Assembly: GCF_947259545.1 (NCBI RefSeq)
Contig: NZ_CAMYMK010000007.1
Span: 620,001-684,000 of the forward strand
Origin: an uncultured Marinobacter sp.
GTDB taxonomy: Bacteria > Pseudomonadota > Gammaproteobacteria > Pseudomonadales > Oleiphilaceae
Length of the DNA stretch: 64,000 nucleotides
Reading direction: 5' to 3'
In this document: positions 1 to 6,335 of the stretch, in pieces
Numbering within the stretch: the first letter of the stretch is position 1
Layout of the letters: every line of letters begins with the position of its first letter
Notes under the pieces: model-generated
Told to the model about the DNA's origin: nothing
Seen by the model: the letters and a program-made list of their open reading frames with translations, nothing else
Databases searched by the model: none
Translations under genes and position numbers: made by a program

Positions 1-526
1 GGTGGCCGAGCACGCGATGTACATCACCATCAACGACATCCTGCTCAACGAAGGCACCGACCACGAAAGCCGGCAGCCGTACGAAGTGTTCATCAACTCC
101 AAGTCGATGGAACACTTCCAGTGGGTAATCGCCCTCACCCGCGTTATCTCCGCGGTATTCCGCAAGGGTGGCGACGTGACCTTCCTGGTGGAAGAGCTGC
201 GCAGCGTGTACGACCCCAACGGCGGCTACTTCAAGAAAGGCGGCGTATTCATGCCGTCCCTGGTGGCTGAAATCGGCGCCGTGATTGAGAAGCACCTGAA
301 GGCCATCGGCCTGCTGGAAAACGAGGAAATGAGCGAAACCACCAAGCGCATCCTCGCCGAAAAGCGCGCCGAGTTCGAAGCCAGCCACACCACGGCCACG
401 AACGACGAAAAGGCCAGCGACTACCCCGCCAACGCCACCATGTGCGGCAAGTGCAGCACCAAGGCGGTGATCGTGATGGACGGGTGTGCGACTTGCCTGT
501 CTTGTGGCGATAGTAAGTGCGGTTGA
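1..526 (+). CDS. nrdJ: Adenosylcobalamin-dependent ribonucleotide reductase, C-terminal part (partial)
   Basis: The reading frame is open at the left edge of the window, so only the last ~174 codons are seen. NrdJ reduces ribonucleotides to deoxyribonucleotides in the cytoplasm using coenzyme B12. The visible part matches the tail of the long proteobacterial form: a TSCPD-type segment (start of the window to about residue 100), then a flexible linker, then a Cys-rich end with CGKCSTK and CATCLSC-like pairs and a final GDSKCG. These cysteines are the mobile redox / zinc-ribbon tail that re-reduces the active site in this family. A strong intrinsic terminator follows within 30 bases. The assignment rests on recognised family sequence; the catalytic barrel lies outside the window. 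Confidence 0.88.
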   Translation, partial: VAEHAMYITINDILLNEGTDHESRQPYEVFINSKSMEHFQWVIALTRVISAVFRKGGDVTFLVEELRSVYDPNGGYFKKGGVFMPSLVAEIGAVIEKHLKAIGLLENEEMSETTKRILAEKRAEFEASHTTATNDEKASDYPANATMCGKCSTKAVIVMDGCATCLSCGDSKCG

Positions 527-550
527 GGTGATTGACCGGTGATTGATGAG

Positions 551-583
551 AAGGCCTGGAGTGAAAGCTTCGGGCCTTTTTTT
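551..583 (+). terminator. Intrinsic terminator of nrdJ
   Basis: AAGGCC at 551-556 pairs perfectly with GGCCTT at 573-578, with a 16-base loop, and the stem runs into seven or more T residues. It lies 25 bases past the nrdJ stop codon and separates nrdJ from the AT-richer block downstream. Confidence 0.8.
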
Positions 584-608
584 GTTTGGGGCTCCTAATC
601 ATTGGACC

Positions 609-644
609 GCTTCGTTATTGCAGGAACGCGACAGCTTCGTTATT
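609..644. repeat. Short direct repeat, 11 bp x2
   Basis: GCTTCGTTATT occurs at 609-619 and again at 634-644, start to start 25 bases apart, in the otherwise featureless stretch between the nrdJ terminator and the first small gene of the accessory block. It may mark a junction of inserted DNA. Nothing else was recognised between 584 and 820. Confidence 0.4.
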
Positions 645-820
645 ACGCCACATTGTGCAGAATTGATGGTCCCAGCTTTGCAAGGTTCTGTTTTTAGGTC
701 TATTTTTAACAGGTATTGCGGCGGTTAATGGAACCATGCAGCGTAATGACGCTGCAGTCAAATTTATGGCGGGGATTTGGCTTCGGTCTAATCACTGCTA
801 TGCAGAAGGGAGACATTGCG

Positions 821-1198
821 GTGCTAAGTAGCCGAGACAAGAAAACTGTTCGGTTCGCGGCGGAACACCCGTGGCTTGCACCGTGGAGTTTGTGGCTATT
901 ATCTTCGATGTTCCTCGTTTTTTCTGTGGGTCAACTCTATATCGCAGATCAGCTTGCTGAATCAGCCGGTCTCTCCATAGCTGAACTGGTTCGTCTTTGG
1001 TTTGGTGGGCTTGATCCGAGCGGTAGTTACGCAGGTATAACAGCGTCTGCTGTTTTGCGCGTCGAGCGAGCCTTCGGAATGTTCTGCTTAGCTATCCTAT
1101 CGGTAGGGATAGCGTTCGCAGGAAGTGTCTGGATTGGTCGCATGCGGCGGTTTCGGGCAGAGATCGTAAAACGTGAGGAGGCCGTTACCAATGCATAA
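821..1198 (+). CDS. Small predicted membrane protein, possible integron cassette gene
   Basis: No family recognised. From the GTG at 821 the product is 125 residues with two hydrophobic segments (about residues 17-38 and 82-104) and a basic end, so a two-pass inner-membrane protein is likely. I chose 821 because AGGGAG lies at a good distance before it; in-frame starts further upstream (TTG 716, ATG 728, ATG 800) would add up to 35 residues and lack a clear ribosome site. The TAA stop is inside the inverse core of the attC-like site that follows, as is typical of integron cassettes. Composition is AT-richer than the metabolic genes of the window. Confidence 0.6.
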   Translation: MLSSRDKKTVRFAAEHPWLAPWSLWLLSSMFLVFSVGQLYIADQLAESAGLSIAELVRLWFGGLDPSGSYAGITASAVLRVERAFGMFCLAILSVGIAFAGSVWIGRMRRFRAEIVKREEAVTNA

Positions 1199-1277
1199 CC
1201 ATGCCAGTCACGGCGACGGCTTTTACATTGCGGCTTCGCCTCCATTTCAAAGCCGCGCGTGCTGAGCGGCGTTAGCT
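1193..1277 (+). other. attC-like site (cassette recombination site)
   Basis: Outer cores GCATAAC (1193-1199) and GTTAGCT (1271-1277) pair through TAAC/GTTA. Inside, the arm at 1209-1223 pairs with 1249-1261 over 13 bases if two extra bases (a G and an A) are left unpaired on the left arm. Extrahelical bases on one arm, an unpaired spacer near the cores and a stop codon in the inverse core are the known hallmarks of integron attC sites. A small GCGGCTTCGC hairpin sits in the loop. This is the best such site in the window. Confidence 0.68.
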
Positions 1278-1294
1278 GAACGAAGGAGGAAGCT

Positions 1295-1963
1295 TTGAGT
1301 TGCTATTTTCAAGGATGTAGAAAGGTTGGGACTACCAGAGAGCACATTCCGCCAAGGTCTTTTTTTCCTGATGGCGAAAAAGAGCAGCTAATGACTGTTA
1401 GATCATGCGAAGAGCACAACAACTCGAAATCTAAAGACGATATATATGTTCTAGCGCAAATATGCATGAATGCATCTCCCAGCAATCGGGCGAGGGAGGT
1501 GTTCCAAAATAAAGTCGCACCGCAATTGGAGTTCAACAATGGCGCGTTGCGAAAAAGATTGGCCAAGGGCGCTGTTAATCTCGGAAACGGTGCCGTTAGA
1601 TATCCAGTTGATGTACCAAGGCTAGATAGTTTTTTTACTGCTTTATCTTGCGGGGTTGTTTTTAAATCATGCGGCTCAGCTTTGCCTGAGAACTATAAAG
1701 TGAAAAACATTTACCATTGCCTGGAAGGGAATTCGAGTCCGTTCTTAACAGCCATTGAAAACGGAATTGATAGCTTCTATTCAGGTGAGCCAATGGCTCT
1801 CATGGAATTTGGTGATCCTGGCGCAAAGAATGAAAGAATATATACGGTTAAGGTGTTTGGCATCCCGGGCTTCGGGTCGAGCATAACCGTCGTCCATGAG
1901 TTCTTTGGCAAATTTAAAGTTACATCAATGCTCACCCATAAGCTGGTAATGAAATCCAGCTAA
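1295..1963 (+). CDS. HNH-like zinc-finger protein, possible cassette gene
   Basis: The 222-residue product starts at TTG 1295, six bases after AAGGAGG. The first 50 residues resemble a treble-clef HNH nuclease core: C3 and C8, the REHIPP stretch with H17, then C38, HNNSK (H41, N42, K45) and D48/D49. Spacing is family-like but I cannot verify all metal ligands. The remaining ~170 residues match nothing I recognise. HNH proteins cut or nick nucleic acid and are common in defence and mobile elements, so a nuclease role is inference. It lies directly after the attC-like site at 1193-1277 and is followed by another GCGTTA core, consistent with a cassette gene. GC content is low compared with nrdJ. 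Confidence 0.6.
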   Translation: MSCYFQGCRKVGTTREHIPPRSFFPDGEKEQLMTVRSCEEHNNSKSKDDIYVLAQICMNASPSNRAREVFQNKVAPQLEFNNGALRKRLAKGAVNLGNGAVRYPVDVPRLDSFFTALSCGVVFKSCGSALPENYKVKNIYHCLEGNSSPFLTAIENGIDSFYSGEPMALMEFGDPGAKNERIYTVKVFGIPGFGSSITVVHEFFGKFKVTSMLTHKLVMKSS

Positions 1964-1966
1964 AAG

Positions 1967-1975
1967 GCGTTAAAT
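1967..1975 (+). other. Cassette core-like sequence GCGTTAAAT
   Basis: GTTAAAT (1969-1975) fits the integron core consensus GTTRRRY exactly and follows the stop codon of the HNH-like gene by five bases. A small hairpin GCTGG/CCAGC (1942-1946 and 1956-1960) sits just before it, but I do not find a convincing inverse core, so the site may be degenerate or coincidental. Confidence 0.35.
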
Positions 1976-2007
1976 TGCACCCACAGACCTTGAGCAAGGA
2001 GTACAAG

Positions 2008-2331
2008 ATGGGGCTTTTCAGTTCTTTCGAGTCAAAGACCATCAAGATCGCAATGGAAGCGCTACAAGAGACAACCAACATGGTGCCTGAGAACTCTACT
2101 GAATACTTTCCTACTCCGACAGAAATGAAGGCAACGCTGAAGGAGAATTTCTTCCCAGAGCAGATGAAAGCCTCGTTAAAAAGGGATTACGGAGAAGCCA
2201 AGCCAGAATATGCCGCCTATCATCTCTTGGATATCGTTGGTCATCTCTTCGTTCATAACTCAAAGAGAGACATAGGGATGTGGTGTGTTCATGCTTCCCT
2301 GCACCTAGGCAAGAACATTCCGGCCCGCTAG
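2008..2331 (+). CDS. Hypothetical protein, 107 aa, possible cassette gene
   Basis: I do not recognise the family. The ATG at 2008 is preceded by AAGGAG eight bases upstream; an in-frame start at 1975 would overlap the core-like sequence. The product begins MGLFSSFESK, is soluble and mixed alpha/charged, and contains YHLLDIVGHLFVH and MWCVHASLHLG segments with several His residues. No signal peptide or membrane segment is visible. The gene ends in a TAG that overlaps the start of the next attC-like hairpin, like its neighbours. It could be a cassette-borne small protein of any role; the context is the only hint. Confidence 0.6.
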   Translation: MGLFSSFESKTIKIAMEALQETTNMVPENSTEYFPTPTEMKATLKENFFPEQMKASLKRDYGEAKPEYAAYHLLDIVGHLFVHNSKRDIGMWCVHASLHLGKNIPAR

Positions 2332-2402
2332 GTCTCCGCCGGACGGCGCATTTTCCGCTTCGCTAAGGAAAAGCCGCCGTTTTTTATGCAAAAGCGTTAG
2401 CC
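2328..2402 (+). other. attC-like site / hairpin
   Basis: ACGGCG (2343-2348) plus TTTTCC (2351-2356) pair with GGAAAA (2367-2372) plus CGCCGT (2375-2380), with a two-base internal mismatch. GTTAGCC (2396-2402) is the core, preceded by GC as at the other junctions. The inverse core is poor (CGCTAGG around the stop codon). The six T residues after the right arm mean it could also work as a terminator. Confidence 0.5.
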
Positions 2403-2425
2403 GCTAAACAACTATGAGGAAGACA

Positions 2426-2845
2426 ATGTCGAGCGAGTTAGAACAGTTCAATGCTCACCAAGAAGATGTCAGGCGACGCGTGGATTCGTTGGTACGATCG
2501 ATCTTCCTACTGAGCGGCGGGGCTCTTACACTCTCAATCGGTTTGTTCGCTGGAGGAAAGGTCCAACTGCACGATCAGGCCCTCCTAGAATGCTTACGTC
2601 AATCTTGGTGGGCACTTTTTGTTTCCATAACTCTTCTGACGGCCGCCTTGGTTTCAATAATCATTCGAGACTACGCTTTTGGCGAACGCTGGCGCAGGCA
2701 GCTAGATGGTGGGCCAGAAGCAGCACATTACATGTGGCAGGAGTGGTTGATTGTGACGCTCGCTATTCTTGGGATCCTTGTATTTCTTGGAGGCATGCTC
2801 GGCCTCGCATGGGTAGCTACAGGCTACCTCGTCAGAACTAACTAG
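2426..2845 (+). CDS. Small predicted membrane protein, three segments
   Basis: The ATG at 2426 has GAGGAAG just before it; an in-frame ATG at 2414 would add four residues but has no ribosome site. The product of 139 residues has a charged N-terminal helix (residues 1-20) and three hydrophobic stretches near 24-43, 60-83 and 108-133, separated by a conserved-looking RDYAFGERWRRQ loop. The layout (N-terminal amphipathic region, then membrane hairpin and last segment) is that of small inner-membrane proteins; no named family is recognised. It is bounded on both sides by GCGTTA cores and so is a plausible single-gene cassette. Confidence 0.62.
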   Translation: MSSELEQFNAHQEDVRRRVDSLVRSIFLLSGGALTLSIGLFAGGKVQLHDQALLECLRQSWWALFVSITLLTAALVSIIIRDYAFGERWRRQLDGGPEAAHYMWQEWLIVTLAILGILVFLGGMLGLAWVATGYLVRTN

Positions 2846-2882
2846 GCGTTCTACAGCCGACGGCTTAGCTTACGCGTTATGC
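2836..2882 (+). other. Short attC-like site
   Basis: AACTAAC (2836-2842) and GTTATGC (2876-2882) act as inverse core and core; the preceding gene's TAG stop is at 2843-2845. Between them GCGT (2848-2851) pairs with ACGC, and AGCC with GGCT around a three-base loop. At 47 bp it is shorter than usual attC sites, so it may be truncated. Confidence 0.42.
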
Positions 2883-2900
2883 ATATAGGGATGTTATCGA

Positions 2901-3989
2901 GTGAGTGAAATCGTATTTATTCTCGGTGCTGGAGCATCAAAAGACTGCGGCGCTCCATTAATGAACGATTTTCTTGATACGGCCTCAAGGCTTTTAGGTA
3001 CGAATCAAGTCTCAGGAAAAAACGACGATTTCAAAAGGGTTTTTCGGGCTATTGCGTCCTTGCAATCAGTCCACTCAAAATCCCAGCTTGATTTGAACAA
3101 TATTGAATCGATTTTTACGGCTCTAGAAATCGCGAATGCTCTTGGAAAGCTACCAGGATTCGATCCAGAGGAAATCCCTCAAGTCATCGCGTCACTAAAA
3201 GAGCTGATAGTTGTAACGCTGGAGCAGACAATCGATTTCCCTACAAGAAAAAGTCACATTTTGGCACCAAGTAGTTACTCAAAATTCTCAGAACTACTTC
3301 TATATTTGAGTAAAGACGCGAATCCATCGATTGTTCCGGCAATCGTTTCCTTCAACTACGATATTGCTCTCGACGTTGCTATGCATAGGACTGGCCTCGG
3401 TCCCATCTATGGATTCGGACCAGACAGTAATGCTCAGTACCCAGTGCCGCTTCTTAAGCTCCATGGTTCATTAAACTGGGCTGTGCGCAAGAGTTCAGGC
3501 ACAGTTGAGCCGCTAACTGTACAGCAGTACTTCAGCAAATATTCATACAGCGGCTTTGAAGAAATGAACACGTGCAAGATGCCGGTGGGCAGCCAATTGC
3601 AGGAATATTACTCCAAATTTACCGATGTAGAAGTTAATCCGGAGCCCGTAATTGTACCTCCGGCCTGGAACAAAGCTGACTATCATCAAACACTAGCGAG
3701 CATTTGGAGCGATACAGCCAAACATCTCGGAGAAGCAGAGTATATTTTCATCATTGGTTATTCACTGCCCGAGACAGATGCATTTTTCAGGCTCTTATAC
3801 GGACTTGGTACCGTTGGCGAAGCGCTTCTAAAAAAGGTTATCGTTTACAACCCGGATCAGTCCGGCGCCACGGAAGATCGATTTAGAGACATGCTCGGCC
3901 CTGGCGCTCTGGCTCGCTTCGAATATAAGCCCATGGTCTTTTCTGAGGCAATTAGTGATATTCGTAAATTTTTCCCAGGTCGCAAGTGA
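2901..3989 (+). CDS. Stand-alone SIR2-like protein
   Basis: The 362-residue product has the marks of the SIR2_2 (SIR2-like) family: the nucleotide-binding FILGAGASKDCG near residues 6-17, FNYD at 151-154, LLKLHGSLNW at 184-193 with H188 as the likely catalytic-site histidine, and FIIGYSLPETDAFF near 284-297. Members of this family bind NAD+, and in several antiphage systems they degrade it after infection. No extra sensor domain, membrane segment or partner ATPase is visible, so this is a minimal SIR2 protein. The start is GTG at 2901 with only a weak ribosome site. It lies 18 bases after the core of an attC-like site. A defence role is inference from family and context. Confidence 0.78.
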   Translation: MSEIVFILGAGASKDCGAPLMNDFLDTASRLLGTNQVSGKNDDFKRVFRAIASLQSVHSKSQLDLNNIESIFTALEIANALGKLPGFDPEEIPQVIASLKELIVVTLEQTIDFPTRKSHILAPSSYSKFSELLLYLSKDANPSIVPAIVSFNYDIALDVAMHRTGLGPIYGFGPDSNAQYPVPLLKLHGSLNWAVRKSSGTVEPLTVQQYFSKYSYSGFEEMNTCKMPVGSQLQEYYSKFTDVEVNPEPVIVPPAWNKADYHQTLASIWSDTAKHLGEAEYIFIIGYSLPETDAFFRLLYGLGTVGEALLKKVIVYNPDQSGATEDRFRDMLGPGALARFEYKPMVFSEAISDIRKFFPGRK

Positions 3990-4029
3990 TGCATCACCAA
4001 AGCATGCACTGCGACGCGGCTGAGGCTAA

Positions 4030-4059
4030 CCCACGAGTTGGGGTGCAGCCCCTAGTGGG
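4030..4059. other. Nested hairpin after the SIR2 gene
   Basis: CCCAC (4030-4034) pairs with GTGGG (4055-4059), and GGGG (4040-4043) with CCCC (4049-4052) inside it. GGCTAAC just before (4024-4030) is the reverse complement of the core GTTAGCC found at 2396-2402. No T run follows. It may be a degenerate or inverted recombination site, or an mRNA hairpin. Confidence 0.35.
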
Positions 4060-4094
4060 AAGTCATAATTTCTTGCCTAAAAAGGAAGGTAATT

Positions 4095-4811
4095 TTGGCA
4101 GTACGTAGAAGATTACGACCACCAGCACCTCATGTCCTGGAAATACAAAAGAACATGAGTGAGGTTGCTAGACTCATGGATATTCACAAAGCAGTAGCAG
4201 GGGCTGGGGCAGGGAGAAAACGAGATGTTCAAGTTCTTAATAAAAGCGCCATTATTATAACATTGGCATGTTGGGAAGCATACGTGGAAGATCTGGCAAA
4301 GAATGCATTCGAGCACATGATTAACGTTGCCGAATCACCATCTGTTTTCCCTGAACATGTATTGGCCATCGCAGGAAAACGAATCACAAAGTCTGGCTCT
4401 TTGGATGTCTGGTCACTAGCTGACGATGGATGGAAATCTGCGTTAAGTGCCCATAAAGACGAAATTCTGAATAAGTATGTAGTCAAAGGTAGTTTCAATA
4501 CACCAAGTTGCGATAATATCGATAAACTTTTCTCTGAGCTCGTAGGGTTAACGTCTGCTTCCAGAGAGTTTTACTGGCCTGGAATGAGTAATGACCGGGC
4601 AAAACTGAAGTTGCAAGATTTGATAGAGCTTAGAGGTGAGATAGCCCATAGAGTCGAGTCAAGCTCGCCTGTTTATAAAAAAGATGTAGAAGCCTACTTA
4701 AAGCTCATTAAACGGTTAGGCACGATACTACACAATAGAACCGTTGCACTTATATACGCCCGAACTAACACGATCCCATGGCGTCGCTATCGCCATGGGA
4801 AAACGCGCTAG
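4095..4811 (+). CDS. RiboL-PSP-type HEPN domain protein
   Basis: The 238-residue product starts at TTG 4095, five bases after AAAGGAAGG. Residues about 45-75 (NKSAIIITLACWEAYVEDL) and 170-210 (LIELRGEIAHRVE) match the RiboL-PSP-HEPN family. R180 and H185 form the RxxxxH motif used by catalytically active HEPN ribonucleases. The last ~25 residues are basic and partly encoded by a perfect DNA hairpin. HEPN RNases act in toxin-antitoxin and abortive-infection systems. The gene lies 105 bases after the SIR2-like gene and 29 bases before a membrane-protein gene, so an RNase with membrane partner is possible. Function is inferred from the motif only. Confidence 0.72.
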   Translation: MAVRRRLRPPAPHVLEIQKNMSEVARLMDIHKAVAGAGAGRKRDVQVLNKSAIIITLACWEAYVEDLAKNAFEHMINVAESPSVFPEHVLAIAGKRITKSGSLDVWSLADDGWKSALSAHKDEILNKYVVKGSFNTPSCDNIDKLFSELVGLTSASREFYWPGMSNDRAKLKLQDLIELRGEIAHRVESSSPVYKKDVEAYLKLIKRLGTILHNRTVALIYARTNTIPWRRYRHGKTR

Positions 4812-4817
4812 TAATGC
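4763..4817 (+). other. attC-like site with a perfect 9-bp stem
   Basis: CCCATGGCG (4774-4782) pairs perfectly with CGCCATGGG (4791-4799) around an 8-base loop. It is flanked by AACTAAC (4763-4769), the same inverse core as at 2836, and GTAATGC (4811-4817), one base off GTTATGC. The HEPN stop codon lies inside. It may be a degenerate attC or a regulatory hairpin between the two genes. Confidence 0.4.
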
Positions 4818-4840
4818 ATCATATCCTAAAAGGAGATTAT

Positions 4841-5692
4841 GTGGATTTCCTGAGCTTACTTATTGGAGTAGGAGGCTTTTCGCTTACTGCTATTGCTATG
4901 GTTTTAACATTCATTTTCCATAAAAGCGTTCGTCCTTTGTATTTATTCGACATTTCCAAATTTGGGGGGATAGAGCACCCCGAAATTGGGATTACGTTCA
5001 AAGGGAATCCCGTTTCCAACCTCTACGTTTTACGGTTTGTTTTATGGAATGCAGGAAAGAAAGAAATTAGAAAAGAGGATTTACCTAATGAAAAAGCAGC
5101 CCCACGAATTAGCTTCGATTATAGCTCTAAGGTTTTAAGCAATCTGGCTTACTCCTCAACCGGAGATGATACAGGGAATATTACATTTTCTGATCAGAAT
5201 GAGGCATGCCTGAATTTTGACTATCTCAATAAAGGTGATGCAGTTATTGGGGAAATATATTTTTCAAGTGACGATGAGGATAATGCTCAATTTGAGTTTC
5301 TTGGAGCAGTTAAAGGTGCCAAAGTTAAACAAGGAAATAAGGAAATCCGGAACGCTACTAATATTATTTGGCCTCTTGTCCTTTCTGCTCTTCTGGTATT
5401 TGTGGCTTTTGGTTCCGCTTCGACAACCTACACCAACTTCGTAAATCATGAGTTTTGGGCAGCTACTTATGGCGTAGGTTTTTCCTCGGCAGTAGCCGTA
5501 GCTTCTTTTTTATGTATCAGATTCAATGTACTAATCATTCCTTATATGGTGCCAGAGCAATACGGAGAATTCCTCGAAGATGGTTTGGATAGTAAGTTAG
5601 GGAAATACCTTTATGACAAGGCGCTTCAACAGACCGCTAATGCGGCCGATGAGGCTGTAGAAAACCCTGAAATCCCCGCTACCGAAAAATGA
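4841..5692 (+). CDS. Predicted membrane protein paired with the HEPN gene
   Basis: GTG 4841 is chosen because AAAAGGAG lies five bases before it; in-frame starts at 4778 and 4814 would overlap the HEPN gene or the hairpin. The 283-residue product has one membrane segment at about residues 4-26, a large soluble domain (30-170) rich in Asp/Asn with beta-like character, and two further segments near 174-191 and 205-229, then a charged tail. No family recognised. The soluble domain between membrane anchors could be a sensor or binding domain. It follows the HEPN gene by 29 bases on the same strand and is similarly AT-rich, so joint expression is likely. Confidence 0.68.
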   Translation: MDFLSLLIGVGGFSLTAIAMVLTFIFHKSVRPLYLFDISKFGGIEHPEIGITFKGNPVSNLYVLRFVLWNAGKKEIRKEDLPNEKAAPRISFDYSSKVLSNLAYSSTGDDTGNITFSDQNEACLNFDYLNKGDAVIGEIYFSSDDEDNAQFEFLGAVKGAKVKQGNKEIRNATNIIWPLVLSALLVFVAFGSASTTYTNFVNHEFWAATYGVGFSSAVAVASFLCIRFNVLIIPYMVPEQYGEFLEDGLDSKLGKYLYDKALQQTANAADEAVENPEIPATEK

Positions 5693-5710
5693 GGGCGGGC
5701 CTGTTTTCGG
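5682..5710 (+). other. Hairpin at the end of the accessory block
   Basis: CCGAAAA (5682-5688) pairs with TTTTCGG (5704-5710) across the stop codon of the membrane-protein gene. No T run follows directly. It could terminate or stabilise the transcript. Confidence 0.3.
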
Positions 5711-5772
5711 GGCTGGACAAACTCTACAGGTGTTTTTAAGGGACAATTCGAAAGGAATAATCAGCTCCGCCG

Positions 5773-5817
5773 CCGAAGGCTACCAACCAGGAAACGAATG
5801 CCCATGAACAAGGCTTC
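5773..5817 (+). repeat. Dispersed repeat, copy 1 (start of membrane-protein gene)
   Basis: These 45 bases match 10533-10577 at 37 positions without gaps; the 23 bases 5795-5817 match with one mismatch. The segment covers the ribosome site and first seven codons of the gene at 5798. The second copy lies between the ferredoxin reductase gene and the large kinase gene and stops after eight codons. Confidence 0.65.
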
Positions 5818-6199
5818 AAAAGCACTAATAGTCTGGCTAAGCATCCTCGCCCTGGCCATCGCTAACGGCCTGTTTCGGGAGGCTGTGCTTCTGCCAGCGT
5901 TTGGCATTCCGGCGGCATTCATACTAAGCGGTCTGCTGCTGTCAGCCCTGATTATTGGCGTGGCGTGGGTATCGCTTCCCTGGTTGCGCCTGCGCCGCCC
6001 CGGGCAATTCTGGCTGGTGGGATTTGGCTGGCTCGCACTCACGCTTGCGTTCGAGTTTTCCTTTGGGCTTGCACAGGGAAAATCCTGGCCAGTGATGCTT
6101 GAAGCCTACACCTTCAAGGATGGTAACCTCTGGCCGCTCGTGCTTGCGGTGACGGCTTGTGCGCCGTTTATCGCGGCAAAGATGAGGCGCAAGGCCTAG
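5798..6199 (+). CDS. Small four-segment membrane protein
   Basis: The product is 133 residues from ATG 5798, or 131 from ATG 5804; AGGAA lies before both. Four hydrophobic stretches are visible, near residues 9-27, 33-58, 68-88 and 107-126, and the protein ends in a basic AAKMRRKA tail. The sequence fits a small inner-membrane protein of unknown function. GC content returns to the level of the metabolic genes here, so the gene probably belongs to the stable chromosome rather than to the cassette-like block. It stands alone: the next gene is on the other strand. Its first codons are duplicated 4.7 kb downstream. Confidence 0.66.
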   Translation: MPMNKASKALIVWLSILALAIANGLFREAVLLPAFGIPAAFILSGLLLSALIIGVAWVSLPWLRLRRPGQFWLVGFGWLALTLAFEFSFGLAQGKSWPVMLEAYTFKDGNLWPLVLAVTACAPFIAAKMRRKA

Positions 6200-6335
6200 C
6201 GCTGATCGCGGAAGGTCCACAATCCTATGATGTCAAAGCAGCCTTTCCAGTACCTTCGTAACAACCTGGGCTAGGGTCTTCTGCCCTCCCCTATTTGGCC
6301 AAAAAGGCTGATGAATGCCGTTACTCAATACCAGG

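Noticed and set aside
543..728. Short open frame after nrdJ
   Set aside because: It begins in the terminator hairpin region, has no ribosome site and no recognisable sequence.
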